Shown here: piece by piece, positions 1-5,583 of the stretch | How positions within the stretch are numbered: position 1 is the stretch's first letter | Layout: each line of letters opens with the position of its first letter | Source: Syntrophomonas sp. UBA5432 | GTDB lineage: Bacteria > Bacillota > Syntrophomonadia > Syntrophomonadales > Syntrophomonadaceae | Direction of reading: 5' to 3' | NCBI GenBank assembly: GCA_002424365.1 | Contig: DIRQ01000137.1 | Location: 1-6,667 of the forward strand | Length of the DNA stretch: 6,667 bases | Program-made: the position numbers and the translations under genes | The notes under the pieces: model-generated | The model's database searches: none | Told to the model about the DNA's origin: nothing | The model's input: only the letters and a program-made list of their open reading frames with translations

Positions 1-3
1 GAG

Positions 4-597
4 ATGAGACTGGCCCGTCCCCTGGAAAACCTTATAGACCAACTACTTAAGCTACCTACTATCGGTCCTAAGACAGCGCAGAGGCTGGCATTATACATAT
101 TAAAAATGCCACCTCAGGAAGCCCGGCAACTGGCTCAAGCCATAGTTGATGCACGGGAAAAGGTCTTCCCCTGCTCCCACTGTGGTTACCTTACCGATAG
201 TAATCCCTGCGCCATCTGCCAGGACGAAAGCCGGGACAAAGACATTCTTTGTGTGGCTGAAGAAGCCAGTGATATTATTGCTATCGAACGAACGGGGTAT
301 AAGGGCAGGTATTACGTTTTAAACAAAAATTTTAATCTGATGGGCGATATTAATCTAGAAGAGTTAAACCTGGAGCCTTTTATCAACCAGTTAGAAGCAG
401 GTACTATCAAAGAAGTAGTTTTGGCCCTAAATCCTGATATTGAAGGGGAAGTTATGGCGCGCTACCTGGCTGGAATAGCGGCTAATCATGGAGTTAAGGC
501 CACTCGTCTGGCCCATGGCCTACCCGTAGGAGGCGATATTGAGTTTGCTGATGAAATCACCCTGCGTAGAGCTTTGGAAGGACGTAAAGAAATATAA
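4..597 (+). CDS. recR: Recombination mediator protein RecR
   Basis: RecR acts in the cytoplasm with RecF and RecO to load RecA on single-stranded DNA at gaps and stalled forks. The 197 residues match the usual family length of about 198. Visible in order are a helix-hairpin-helix (LPTIGPKTAQRL, residues 17-28), a Cys4 zinc finger (C57, C60, C69, C72), a Toprim domain beginning at ILCVAEEASD (81-90) with the NPDIEGE motif (143-149), and the C-terminal HGLPVGGD motif (171-178). The ATG at 4 fits the family start, since ARPLENLIDQL aligns with the normal N-terminus. Its ribosome binding site lies mostly outside the window. The segment around residues 106-118 departs from the usual glycine- and proline-rich sequence of the family. 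The gene heads the recR-yaaL-bofA order typical of Firmicutes. Confidence 0.97.
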   Translation: MRLARPLENLIDQLLKLPTIGPKTAQRLALYILKMPPQEARQLAQAIVDAREKVFPCSHCGYLTDSNPCAICQDESRDKDILCVAEEASDIIAIERTGYKGRYYVLNKNFNLMGDINLEELNLEPFINQLEAGTIKEVVLALNPDIEGEVMARYLAGIAANHGVKATRLAHGLPVGGDIEFADEITLRRALEGRKEI

Positions 598-605
598 CAT
601 AAACC

Positions 606-661
606 AAAACCTCCTGGCATAGGATGGATAAAACAGCAAAAATGTGCCAGGGGGTTTTTTT
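606..661 (+). terminator. Hairpin and T-tract after recR, overlapping the next gene's ribosome binding site
   Basis: The arms 606-619 (AAAACCTCCTGGCA) and 645-658 (TGCCAGGGGGTTTT) pair over 14 bases with a single G-U wobble, and a run of seven T follows. The loop is large at 25 bases, which weakens the terminator call. The 3' arm contains AGGGGG, the only good ribosome binding site for the downstream ATG at 662. The structure could therefore end recR transcripts, shield translation of the next gene, or do both. It could not be a plain terminator for everything upstream if yaaL depends on read-through. Confidence 0.65.
649..654 (+). promoter_or_regulatory. Ribosome binding site that sets the yaaL start
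   Basis: AGGGGG lies seven T residues before the ATG at 662. This argues against the in-frame GTG at 644, which lies upstream of this site and borders the hairpin arm. Confidence 0.7.
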
Positions 662-955
662 ATGGGAATATGGTCCAGGCTATACAGTTGGGTAAAAACC
701 TATCGTTTAATAAAAGAAAGTCAGCAAGAATACATGGTTTTTTCTGACCGTGAACTATTAAAAGAGGCCCACCAAGAAATAACATGTGCTTATAACATGT
801 TTGCTCGGGTAGTAGATGAGGAAATGGTAGATTGTGCTATTTATACTATCAATGCAGCAGAGAAGCGATATAATTATCTTCTAAAAAAAATAAAGCGGGA
901 ATATTGTTCTCCATCATACCCTGGGCGAAATACTGCGGCCTTAATCCGATTATAA
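662..955 (+). CDS. yaaL: DUF2508 family protein (YaaL-like)
   Basis: This is a small cytoplasmic protein of unknown function, 97 residues from the ATG at 662. A GTG at 644 would add six residues, but it lies upstream of the ribosome binding site and borders the hairpin arm, so I reject it. The family signature is visible as a charged helical core from DRELLKEAHQEI (29-40) through to INAAEKRYNYLLKKIKRE (63-80). This matches the alternating helix pattern of Bacillus YaaL, which is shorter at about 74 residues. The N-terminal 25 residues and the C-terminal tail after position 82 are extra and low in recognisable features. Its place between recR and bofA is the strongest support for the assignment. 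No biochemical role is known to me. Confidence 0.85.
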   Translation: MGIWSRLYSWVKTYRLIKESQQEYMVFSDRELLKEAHQEITCAYNMFARVVDEEMVDCAIYTINAAEKRYNYLLKKIKREYCSPSYPGRNTAALIRL

Positions 956-974
956 AGGAAACGAGGTGGAAGTG

Positions 975-1241
975 ATGGAGGTTTTAAATGTTATCATAGC
1001 TGTCTTGTTTTTACTGGTTATCCTTTACATAGTGGCTCAGGTTTTTATCAAACCAGTAAAACTACTGTGGAAGCTCTTAATAAATTCAGCAGTAGGCGTA
1101 GTCCTCTTATTAGTAGTTAACTACCTGGCCTCATATATTGACTTCTCTTTACCAGTAAATATAATAAGTGTACTTATCGCTGGCTTTTTAGGCATACCGG
1201 GGGTAATTTTACTAATCTGCCTGCAATTATTGTTGATGTAG
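975..1241 (+). CDS. bofA: Pro-sigmaK processing inhibitor BofA
   Basis: In Bacillus, BofA sits in the outer forespore membrane with SpoIVFA and holds the intramembrane protease SpoIVFB inactive until the forespore signals, which delays release of mature sigmaK. The ATG at 975 follows AGGTGG (964-969) by five bases and gives 88 residues, almost exactly the family length. An upstream in-frame GTG at 966 lies inside that ribosome binding site and is unlikely. The protein is nearly all hydrophobic, with membrane segments at about 5-24 and 36-52. The C-terminal region holds PVNIISV (60-66) and GFLGIPGV (70-77). N49, N62 and S65 appear to match the Bacillus residues N48, N61 and T64, which lie near the protease active site. 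Its presence implies sporulation or recent descent from a spore former. Confidence 0.93.
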   Translation: MEVLNVIIAVLFLLVILYIVAQVFIKPVKLLWKLLINSAVGVVLLLVVNYLASYIDFSLPVNIISVLIAGFLGIPGVILLICLQLLLM

Positions 1242-1266
1242 CAAAAAAACAAAATTATTTAAAAAT

Positions 1267-1292
1267 AAAAAGGCCCTACCCGGCCTTTTTTT
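1267..1292 (+). terminator. Intrinsic terminator after bofA
   Basis: AAAAAGGCC (1267-1275) and GGCCTTTTT (1282-1290) pair perfectly around a six-base loop, and the T-tract runs to 1292. It lies 25 bases past the bofA stop and closes the recR-yaaL-bofA block. The A-rich 5' arm could let it work weakly on the opposite strand too. Confidence 0.9.
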
Positions 1293-1350
1293 GTTTATAG
1301 AAACAATCAATAAAACAAAACCAAAATAAATAATGAGGCTAATTAGAAAA

Positions 1351-1405
1351 CAGTCCGGGGAATAGACGTACCCACAGGGACACGGCAGCTTTTCGAGCGG
1401 GGATG
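1351..1405 (+). other. GC-rich island in the spacer, possible dispersed-repeat remnant
   Basis: About 62% of these bases are G or C, while the flanks are very AT-rich. It carries no open reading frame of note. GTCC (1353-1356) can pair with GGAC (1378-1381), and GGG (1357-1359) with CCC (1371-1373), giving an imperfect hairpin. The sharp composition break suggests an inserted or repeated element. I cannot identify the family. Confidence 0.35.
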
Positions 1406-1422
1406 TTAGAGTTTGGAAGTAT

Positions 1423-1450
1423 CCTCACCCCTAACCCCTTACTCCTCACT
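1423..1450. repeat. Four-copy degenerate heptamer array
   Basis: Four adjacent 7-base units read CCTCACC, CCTAACC, CCTTACT and CCTCACT. On the other strand this is a GGTGAGG/AGTGAGG-type run. It is bracketed by the inverted pair TAGAGT (1407-1412) and ACTCTA (1448-1453). Such arrays are known as intergenic simple repeats in various bacteria, with no function I can assign here. Confidence 0.65.
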
Positions 1451-1656
1451 CTAGACAATTAATCAGGTTCTAAATTCGAAGCCATTATAATAAGACAACT
1501 TGTTATACCGCCTATCACGTTATTAACCGCTTCTTAATCTAAAATTAACAAAAAAACAGTGCACTAAAGGAAGAAAAAAGTGTATTATTTAATTTAATCC
1601 CTCTTTTTATCAATTACCCATCTTAATAATAGTATAGCTTTAATGCTAGCCCTAAA

Positions 1657-1705
1657 CAAATGTGAGTAACATTTGCCTAAATAAGATAATTATTGACTCA
1701 CATTT
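1657..1705. promoter_or_regulatory. Operator-like inverted repeats upstream of the ATPase-kor operon
   Basis: CAAATGT (1657-1663) and ACATTTG (1669-1675) form a perfect 7+5+7 palindrome centred near base 1666. In addition AAATGTGAGT (1658-1667) is perfectly complementary to ACTCACATTT (1696-1705), which overlaps the 3' half of the -35 element. The two forward ACATTT half-sites lie 31 bases apart, about three helical turns. This arrangement suits a dimeric regulator binding an upstream site and a promoter-proximal half-site. The regulator is not identifiable from the site alone. Confidence 0.55.
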
Positions 1706-1722
1706 AAAATATAATCTATACT
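1693..1722 (+). promoter_or_regulatory. SigmaA-type promoter of the ATPase-kor operon
   Basis: TTGACT (1693-1698) and TATACT (1717-1722) are separated by 18 bases in a very AT-rich stretch. Transcription would start near 1729, leaving about 30 bases before the first gene. A perfect TATAAT at 1710-1715 is only 11 bases from the same -35, so it could serve only with another upstream element. Confidence 0.6.
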
Positions 1723-1754
1723 AATAAAAATCAATTATAAATTTAGGCACTTTT

Positions 1755-1760
1755 AGGAGG
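1755..1760 (+). promoter_or_regulatory. Strong ribosome binding site with no well-spaced start codon
   Basis: AGGAGG is close to ideal, but the only in-frame start before the Walker A motif is a GTG at 1760 that overlaps its last base. At normal spacing (1766-1770) the in-frame codons are GTT and TTT. A TTG at 1764 is in another frame and meets a TAG at 1794-1796. Confidence 0.6.
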
Positions 1761-2443
1761 TGTTTGTTTTTTCCCTACAGTATTCCCCCCGCATAGCGGA
1801 AGCATATGTTGGAGAGTATGCCAGCGGCAAAAGCGAATTGGCAATAAACCGGGCTCTAGAACTTAAAAGCCAGGGGCATATGGTAACCTTGGTAGATCTG
1901 GACACAGTGGAGCCTTTTTATACCTTAAGACCTCTTAAAAAGATGCTTGAAGAAAAGGGCCTCATAATAATTGGCTATTCTAGTGAAGATGCCTTCGGTT
2001 TGGGAGAAACCGGAGCTATGCTTAACCCGGCAGCCCGCTGGGCCCTTTGGCGCGAAGGGGATATTATTCTTGATGTTGGTTATGGTGTATTCGGAGCACA
2101 AACTTTGAACCTAGTTGAAGGAGCCCTGGAATCAACTGAATTACGGGTAATTGCAGTAATAAATTATACTCGCCCTATGACAGGTAGCCGCCAAAGAATT
2201 ACTGAGTATATTAAGAATTTGGGCCGGGTGGATGCCATTGTTGCCAACACTCATTTAGGAGATCAAACTACAGTAGATATAATCAAACAAGGTAACAATG
2301 AAATTCTGGCAGTAGCTCAGGATCTAAATATCCCGGTAGACTACATGGTGGTTGATGAAAATATGAGGGATTCTATCAAAACAGAAGATTTTAATCTTCC
2401 AATCAGGGTTATACACAGGTATATGCCGCAAGCTTTATGGTAA
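1760..2443 (+). CDS. P-loop ATPase linked to the Kor operon, function unknown
   Basis: This is a cytoplasmic nucleotide-binding protein of 227 residues as framed. Walker A is GEYASGKS (18-25). It is followed by VDLDTVEPF (45-53), a Walker B-like IILDVG (102-107), and ANTHLG (162-167) in the position of the base-recognition loop. The layout recalls the MinD/CobQ-type SIMIBI fold. However, the signature first lysine of the deviant Walker A is absent and the protein contains no cysteine, so an Mrp-type iron-sulfur carrier is unlikely. The start is uncertain: a stop at 1754-1756 leaves only GTG 1760 before the P-loop, and it overlaps the ribosome binding site. The gene is first in the operon, 54 bases before korA with no terminator between them. 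An assembly, activation or regulatory role for the oxidoreductase is my inference from position alone. Confidence 0.8.
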   Translation: MFVFSLQYSPRIAEAYVGEYASGKSELAINRALELKSQGHMVTLVDLDTVEPFYTLRPLKKMLEEKGLIIIGYSSEDAFGLGETGAMLNPAARWALWREGDIILDVGYGVFGAQTLNLVEGALESTELRVIAVINYTRPMTGSRQRITEYIKNLGRVDAIVANTHLGDQTTVDIIKQGNNEILAVAQDLNIPVDYMVVDENMRDSIKTEDFNLPIRVIHRYMPQALW

Positions 2444-2497
2444 GATAATAGCAAAAAATTACTTGGCAATTGAAGAAAACGGGAGGTGTTTATATAA

Positions 2498-3589
2498 ATG
2501 CAACAGGTCATAACCGAGAGTAAAAAAGCATTTATGACTGGCAATGAGACTGCGGCCTGGGCAGCACTGGCTTCCGGGGCTGACGTTATGTTTGGCTATC
2601 CTATTACACCCCAGAACGAAATAATGCATTACTGGACGCGTTTGGCTCCTCAGTACGGAAGGGGATTTTTACAGACTGAAGATGAAATATCAGCTGGTTT
2701 TACTGTCTGTGGCGCAGTCCAGAGCGGGAAGAAGGCTTTTACTGCCACAGCTGGGCCCGGTAACGTATTGATGCAGGAGCCCTTCGGTATGGCTGAAGGT
2801 ATGAGGCTTCCTTTACTGGCCATAATCCAGCAGCGGGGGGGACCATCTTCAGGTACAGTAATTTATTCTCAGCAGGAAGTAGCTCTTACAACCTTTGGAG
2901 GTAACGGAGAAGGTTGGCGTATAGTATATTCCACTGCCACCCACCAGGAAATATATGATTATGTTATTAAGGGCTTTAATGCCGCTTGGAAATACAGGTT
3001 TCCTACCTTCATTCTGGGTGATGGTTACCAGGCTAAAATGCGTGAACCTCTGGAAATGTATGATCCGGAAACACGCGGAATTAAAATGATTGATACTTAT
3101 CCCTTAATAGGCTTGGACGGTAGTATTACTACTGCTGAAAGGGAACCTCAACATTTATGTAACATATATAGCCTGGAAGAAGAACTTTATGATGTAGTAC
3201 TAAAAAACTCCGCCGAATACAAAAGTATCTCACCAGAGATAGTAGAATACGAGGAAAGACAGTGTGAAGACGCTGAAATAATAATACTTTCACACGGAGT
3301 GGTATCCAGGGCGGCAGATGATGCAGTAAAAGCCCTGCGGGCTCAGGGTATTAAGGCTGGATATTTTCGTCCAATTACCCTTAGACCCTATCCGGAAAAG
3401 CAACTACGTGCAGCGATAGCTAAAAGCGGTGCTAAAAAACTACTTATAGCAGAATCTGCCTATGGTCAATTATATCGCCTGACCAGGCAGGAGATTTATG
3501 GAGAAACAATAAAAATGGAAACTTTGTTTATGCCGGGTGTAGGAATAATTGATTATGACATCATCAGCAAAGTGAAGAGCATTTTCTAA
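2498..3589 (+). CDS. korA: 2-oxoacid:ferredoxin oxidoreductase, alpha subunit (2-oxoglutarate type)
   Basis: Together with KorB this subunit forms the core that converts a 2-oxoacid and CoA to acyl-CoA and CO2, reducing ferredoxin. Most such enzymes can also run in the carboxylating direction. The 363 residues fit the family. The N-terminal pyrimidine-binding-type domain carries GYPITPQ (33-39), an acidic TEDEISAG (60-67), and ATAGPGN (83-89), followed by a QRGGPSSGT loop. The later domain contains the typical SHGVVSRAA and YFRPITLRPYP stretches. The ATG at 2498 follows GGGAGGTG (2481-2488) by nine bases. Substrate cannot be fixed from sequence: 2-oxoglutarate is the most likely from the subunit set and overall look, while branched-chain 2-oxoacids remain possible. 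In a fermentative or syntrophic anaerobe it may supply succinyl-CoA or 2-oxoglutarate for biosynthesis. Confidence 0.92.
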   Translation: MQQVITESKKAFMTGNETAAWAALASGADVMFGYPITPQNEIMHYWTRLAPQYGRGFLQTEDEISAGFTVCGAVQSGKKAFTATAGPGNVLMQEPFGMAEGMRLPLLAIIQQRGGPSSGTVIYSQQEVALTTFGGNGEGWRIVYSTATHQEIYDYVIKGFNAAWKYRFPTFILGDGYQAKMREPLEMYDPETRGIKMIDTYPLIGLDGSITTAEREPQHLCNIYSLEEELYDVVLKNSAEYKSISPEIVEYEERQCEDAEIIILSHGVVSRAADDAVKALRAQGIKAGYFRPITLRPYPEKQLRAAIAKSGAKKLLIAESAYGQLYRLTRQEIYGETIKMETLFMPGVGIIDYDIISKVKSIF

Positions 3590-3605
3590 GGAGGGGGGTA
3601 TATTA

Positions 3606-4361
3606 ATGCAGGCAGTAGCACCAGCAACACCAAAATCATGGTATTTACCAACCAAACCACATAAATTCTGCCCCGGCTGTGGGCACGGAATTGTATTAAA
3701 AGCGCTGGGCGACGTAATAGATGAACTGGAGATTCAGGATAAAACCATATTTGGATGTGACATAGGCTGTTCCTTGCTTTCCTGGGATTTCTTTGCTTGT
3801 GACAGCACCCAGACCCATCATGGGAGAACTACTCCAGTTATGGTCGGGATAAAAAGAGCGCGTCCGGAACTTATAACTATAGGATATATGGGAGACGGAG
3901 GCGGATATTCGATTGGTTCCCAGCACCTGCTTAACGCTGCGGTACGTAATGAAAAAGTTACCCTAATACTGGTTAACAATACTAACTACGGGATGACTGG
4001 AGGGCAGATGGCGCCAACCACCCTTCCCGGACAGAAAACAGAAACTACTCCTTTTGGCAGAGATCCAGAATTAACTGGATATCCCACCAAAGGACCGGAG
4101 TTTATTGCTCAGGTCACCCCTGATAATGCCTATGTAGCCAGGGCTACGGTATCAAAATACAACCAGTTAAGAAGATTTATTAGAAATGCCCTGCGTAATC
4201 AAATTGAAGGCAATGGTTTCTCCTTTGTCGAAGTGCTTTCTACCTGTCCTACCAACTGGAGGACTAATGCCCAACAGACCTGGCACTTCTTGGAGGATGA
4301 GATGGAGCATTATTTCCCGGTAGGAGAACTAAAAAACCCCTTTGGAAAGGGGGGGAAATAA
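3606..4361 (+). CDS. korB: 2-oxoacid:ferredoxin oxidoreductase, beta subunit (thiamine diphosphate-binding)
   Basis: This subunit binds thiamine diphosphate and the proximal [4Fe-4S] cluster. The cofactor motif runs from GDGG (96-99) to VNNTNYGMTGGQ (123-134). CPGCGHG (22-28) supplies C22 and C25. With C55 in the IGCS stretch and C214 in STCPTNW, these give the four-cysteine set expected for the cluster; C51 is an alternative third ligand. The length of 251 residues is normal for separate beta subunits. The korA stop codon overlaps the ribosome binding site AAGGAGGGGGG just upstream, and the korB stop shares one base with the korC start, so korA, korB and korC are probably translationally coupled. 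The C-terminal tail ends in a short glycine- and lysine-rich stretch of no obvious importance. Confidence 0.94.
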   Translation: MQAVAPATPKSWYLPTKPHKFCPGCGHGIVLKALGDVIDELEIQDKTIFGCDIGCSLLSWDFFACDSTQTHHGRTTPVMVGIKRARPELITIGYMGDGGGYSIGSQHLLNAAVRNEKVTLILVNNTNYGMTGGQMAPTTLPGQKTETTPFGRDPELTGYPTKGPEFIAQVTPDNAYVARATVSKYNQLRRFIRNALRNQIEGNGFSFVEVLSTCPTNWRTNAQQTWHFLEDEMEHYFPVGELKNPFGKGGK

Positions 4362-4939
4362 TGGCTTTGGTGAAAATAGCACTGGCCGGTGAAGGTGGTC
4401 AGGGAGTACAATCAGTTGCCGAGATAATAGCTGAAGCAGCTTATAATGAAGAAAAACAAACCATTTATATACCTAACTTCGGTCTGGAACAAAGGGGAGG
4501 AGTGTCTATCGCTTTTATCCAGGTAAGTGATGAAAGAATAGGTGCCCCCAAATTTAACAAAGCAGATGTGGTTATTGCCCTCAGCGAAAGGGCAGTTGGG
4601 CGTACAGCACATTACTCAGATGAAAACACCCTTTTTGTTTATGACTCTGGTTTTAAGGTAGATGATACTGATTTACCTTCAGAGGCCAAAAAAATAATAG
4701 GGCTACCAGCCATTGATACCGCTAATAAGGAATTGCACCCACGGGTTTTTAACATTATTATTATGGGTGCGGTGATAGGTCTTACTAATATAGTTGATTT
4801 TGAAGCTGCTAAAACAGCCCTGGAGAACAAACTAGGTTACAAATTTGAGAAGAATCCCGATTTAAGAGAACTAAACTTCAAAGCGCTGGAGCTGGGCAAG
4901 CAAATGGCGGAGGAGTCCTTGAAGGAAGGGGTGCAATAA
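4361..4939 (+). CDS. korC: 2-oxoacid:ferredoxin oxidoreductase, gamma subunit
   Basis: The 192-residue protein belongs to the catalytic-domain gamma family that joins the alpha and beta subunits, probably in CoA handling or subunit contact. The diagnostic GEGGQGV lies at residues 10-16. It is followed by the equally typical NFGLEQRGGVS (about 45-55) and the ADVVIALSERA segment, which forms the Rossmann-like core. Its ATG overlaps the korB stop in a TAATG junction, and one base separates its stop from the korD start. No cysteine cluster is present, as expected for this subunit. Length and motif spacing are ordinary and I see no damage. Confidence 0.93.
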   Translation: MALVKIALAGEGGQGVQSVAEIIAEAAYNEEKQTIYIPNFGLEQRGGVSIAFIQVSDERIGAPKFNKADVVIALSERAVGRTAHYSDENTLFVYDSGFKVDDTDLPSEAKKIIGLPAIDTANKELHPRVFNIIIMGAVIGLTNIVDFEAAKTALENKLGYKFEKNPDLRELNFKALELGKQMAEESLKEGVQ

Positions 4940-4940
4940 C

Positions 4941-5204
4941 ATGAGTAAAGAATTAAAACCGATAACCTTTCCCATGGAAAAAGCAGTATTTTATATATTC
5001 CCCGATTACTGCAAGGGCTGTGGCCTGTGTAAAGAAAAGTGTCCCAATGGCGTACTGGTATGGTCTGAAAAATTGGGCGTCTACGGTACACCCACCGTTA
5101 AACCTAAAGATGAAGATAGCTGCATAGCCTGTAACATTTGCGAAATGGTTTGCCCCGACTGTGCCATTCTTATAGAAAGAATCCGGCAGAAAAAAGCATT
5201 ATAG
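4941..5204 (+). CDS. korD: 2-oxoacid:ferredoxin oxidoreductase, delta subunit (2x[4Fe-4S] ferredoxin)
   Basis: This small ferredoxin-like subunit carries electrons from the KorB cluster to external ferredoxin. Two complete cluster motifs are visible: C24-x2-C27-x2-C30-x3-C34-P and C61-x2-C64-x2-C67-x3-C71-P. An extra C74 follows the second motif. At 87 residues it has the usual length for a separate delta subunit, including the linker with GVYGTPTVKPK (46-56) between clusters. The gene is last in the operon, starts two bases after korC, and is closed by a terminator. A diverged partial copy of its 3' portion lies immediately downstream at 5262-5447. Confidence 0.94.
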   Translation: MSKELKPITFPMEKAVFYIFPDYCKGCGLCKEKCPNGVLVWSEKLGVYGTPTVKPKDEDSCIACNICEMVCPDCAILIERIRQKKAL

Positions 5205-5213
5205 TATAAAATT

Positions 5214-5242
5214 ATCCCGCTCTTGCTTGAGCGGGGTTTTTT
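5214..5242 (+). terminator. Intrinsic terminator of the ATPase-kor operon
   Basis: CCCGCTC (5216-5222) pairs perfectly with GAGCGGG (5229-5235) around a six-base loop. A G and six T follow. It starts about ten bases after the korD stop. Confidence 0.92.
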
Positions 5243-5261
5243 ATCTTACAGTTAAGTAGTA

Positions 5262-5447
5262 ATGAAAAACGAAACAGCAAAGAAAAGTGTCTCAATGATG
5301 TACTGGAATGATCGAAGAATGGGTGTCTATAGTACGTGTACGGTGAAACCAAAAGATGAAGACAGCTGTATAGTCTGTAATATTTGTGAAATAATCTGCC
5401 CCGATTGTACTATATTAGTAAAACGGCTAAAAAAGAGGGGCGCTTAA
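5262..5447 (+). pseudogene. Diverged, frameshifted partial copy of korD
   Basis: The sequence aligns with korD base by base from about 5279 (matching 5031) to the stop. The region for the second cluster is intact in frame: GVYSTCTVKPK, then CIVCNICEIICPDC. The first-cluster region survives only as DNA. Read in the korD frame it gives KEKCLNDVLE and then a TGA at 5309-5311, and two single-base losses near 5313-5320 shift the frame. The frame that remains open could encode 61 residues from the ATG at 5262 with one CxxCxxCxxxC cluster. There is no convincing ribosome binding site and the operon terminator lies just upstream. Most differences from korD in the second-cluster part are silent or conservative, so it evolved under constraint for some time. 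A pseudogene is the likeliest call; a single-cluster mini-ferredoxin is possible. Confidence 0.75.
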
Positions 5448-5460
5448 TAATATCATTTAT

Positions 5461-5512
5461 AAAAGACGGCTTAGTGGTTTATGTCAATCCCAAATAACCA
5501 AGCCGTCTTTTT
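5461..5512 (+). terminator. Long hairpin terminator after the korD copy
   Basis: AAAAGACGGCTT (5461-5472) is perfectly complementary to AAGCCGTCTTTT (5500-5511), and inner pairs (GGTT with AACC) extend the stem past a small bulge. A T-tract follows on the + strand and an A-tract precedes, so it could work in both directions. It is unrelated in sequence to the terminator after korD. Confidence 0.85.
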
Positions 5513-5583
5513 ATTTTACGGATTGTGGGAAATATAGGTTGACAAAACTAAAAAAGGAGAAATTAATTAAGGAGTTGAGTTAA

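Noticed and set aside
644..661. GTG at 644 as the yaaL start
   Set aside because: It lies upstream of the AGGGGG site and borders the hairpin arm; the ATG at 662 has ideal spacing.
966..974. GTG at 966 as the bofA start
   Set aside because: It falls inside the ribosome binding site AGGTGG; the ATG at 975 gives the normal family length.
1710..1715. Perfect TATAAT as the operon -10 box
   Set aside because: It is only 11 bases from TTGACT and I see no good -35 at 16-18 bases; TATACT at 1717-1722 fits better.
1293..1759. A CRISPR array or tRNA in the long spacer
   Set aside because: The only tandem repeat has 7-base units with no spacers, and no cloverleaf could be built.
2341..5091. Minus-strand open reading frames of 60-84 codons across the ATPase and kor genes
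   Set aside because: They lie opposite well-supported genes, lack recognisable domains and are shadows of the coding strand.
5539..5568. TTGACA (5539-5544) with TTAATT (5563-5568) as a promoter for the secreted-protein gene
   Set aside because: The -10 match is poor, and transcription would begin after the ribosome binding site AAGGAG at 5569-5574, leaving the gene without it.
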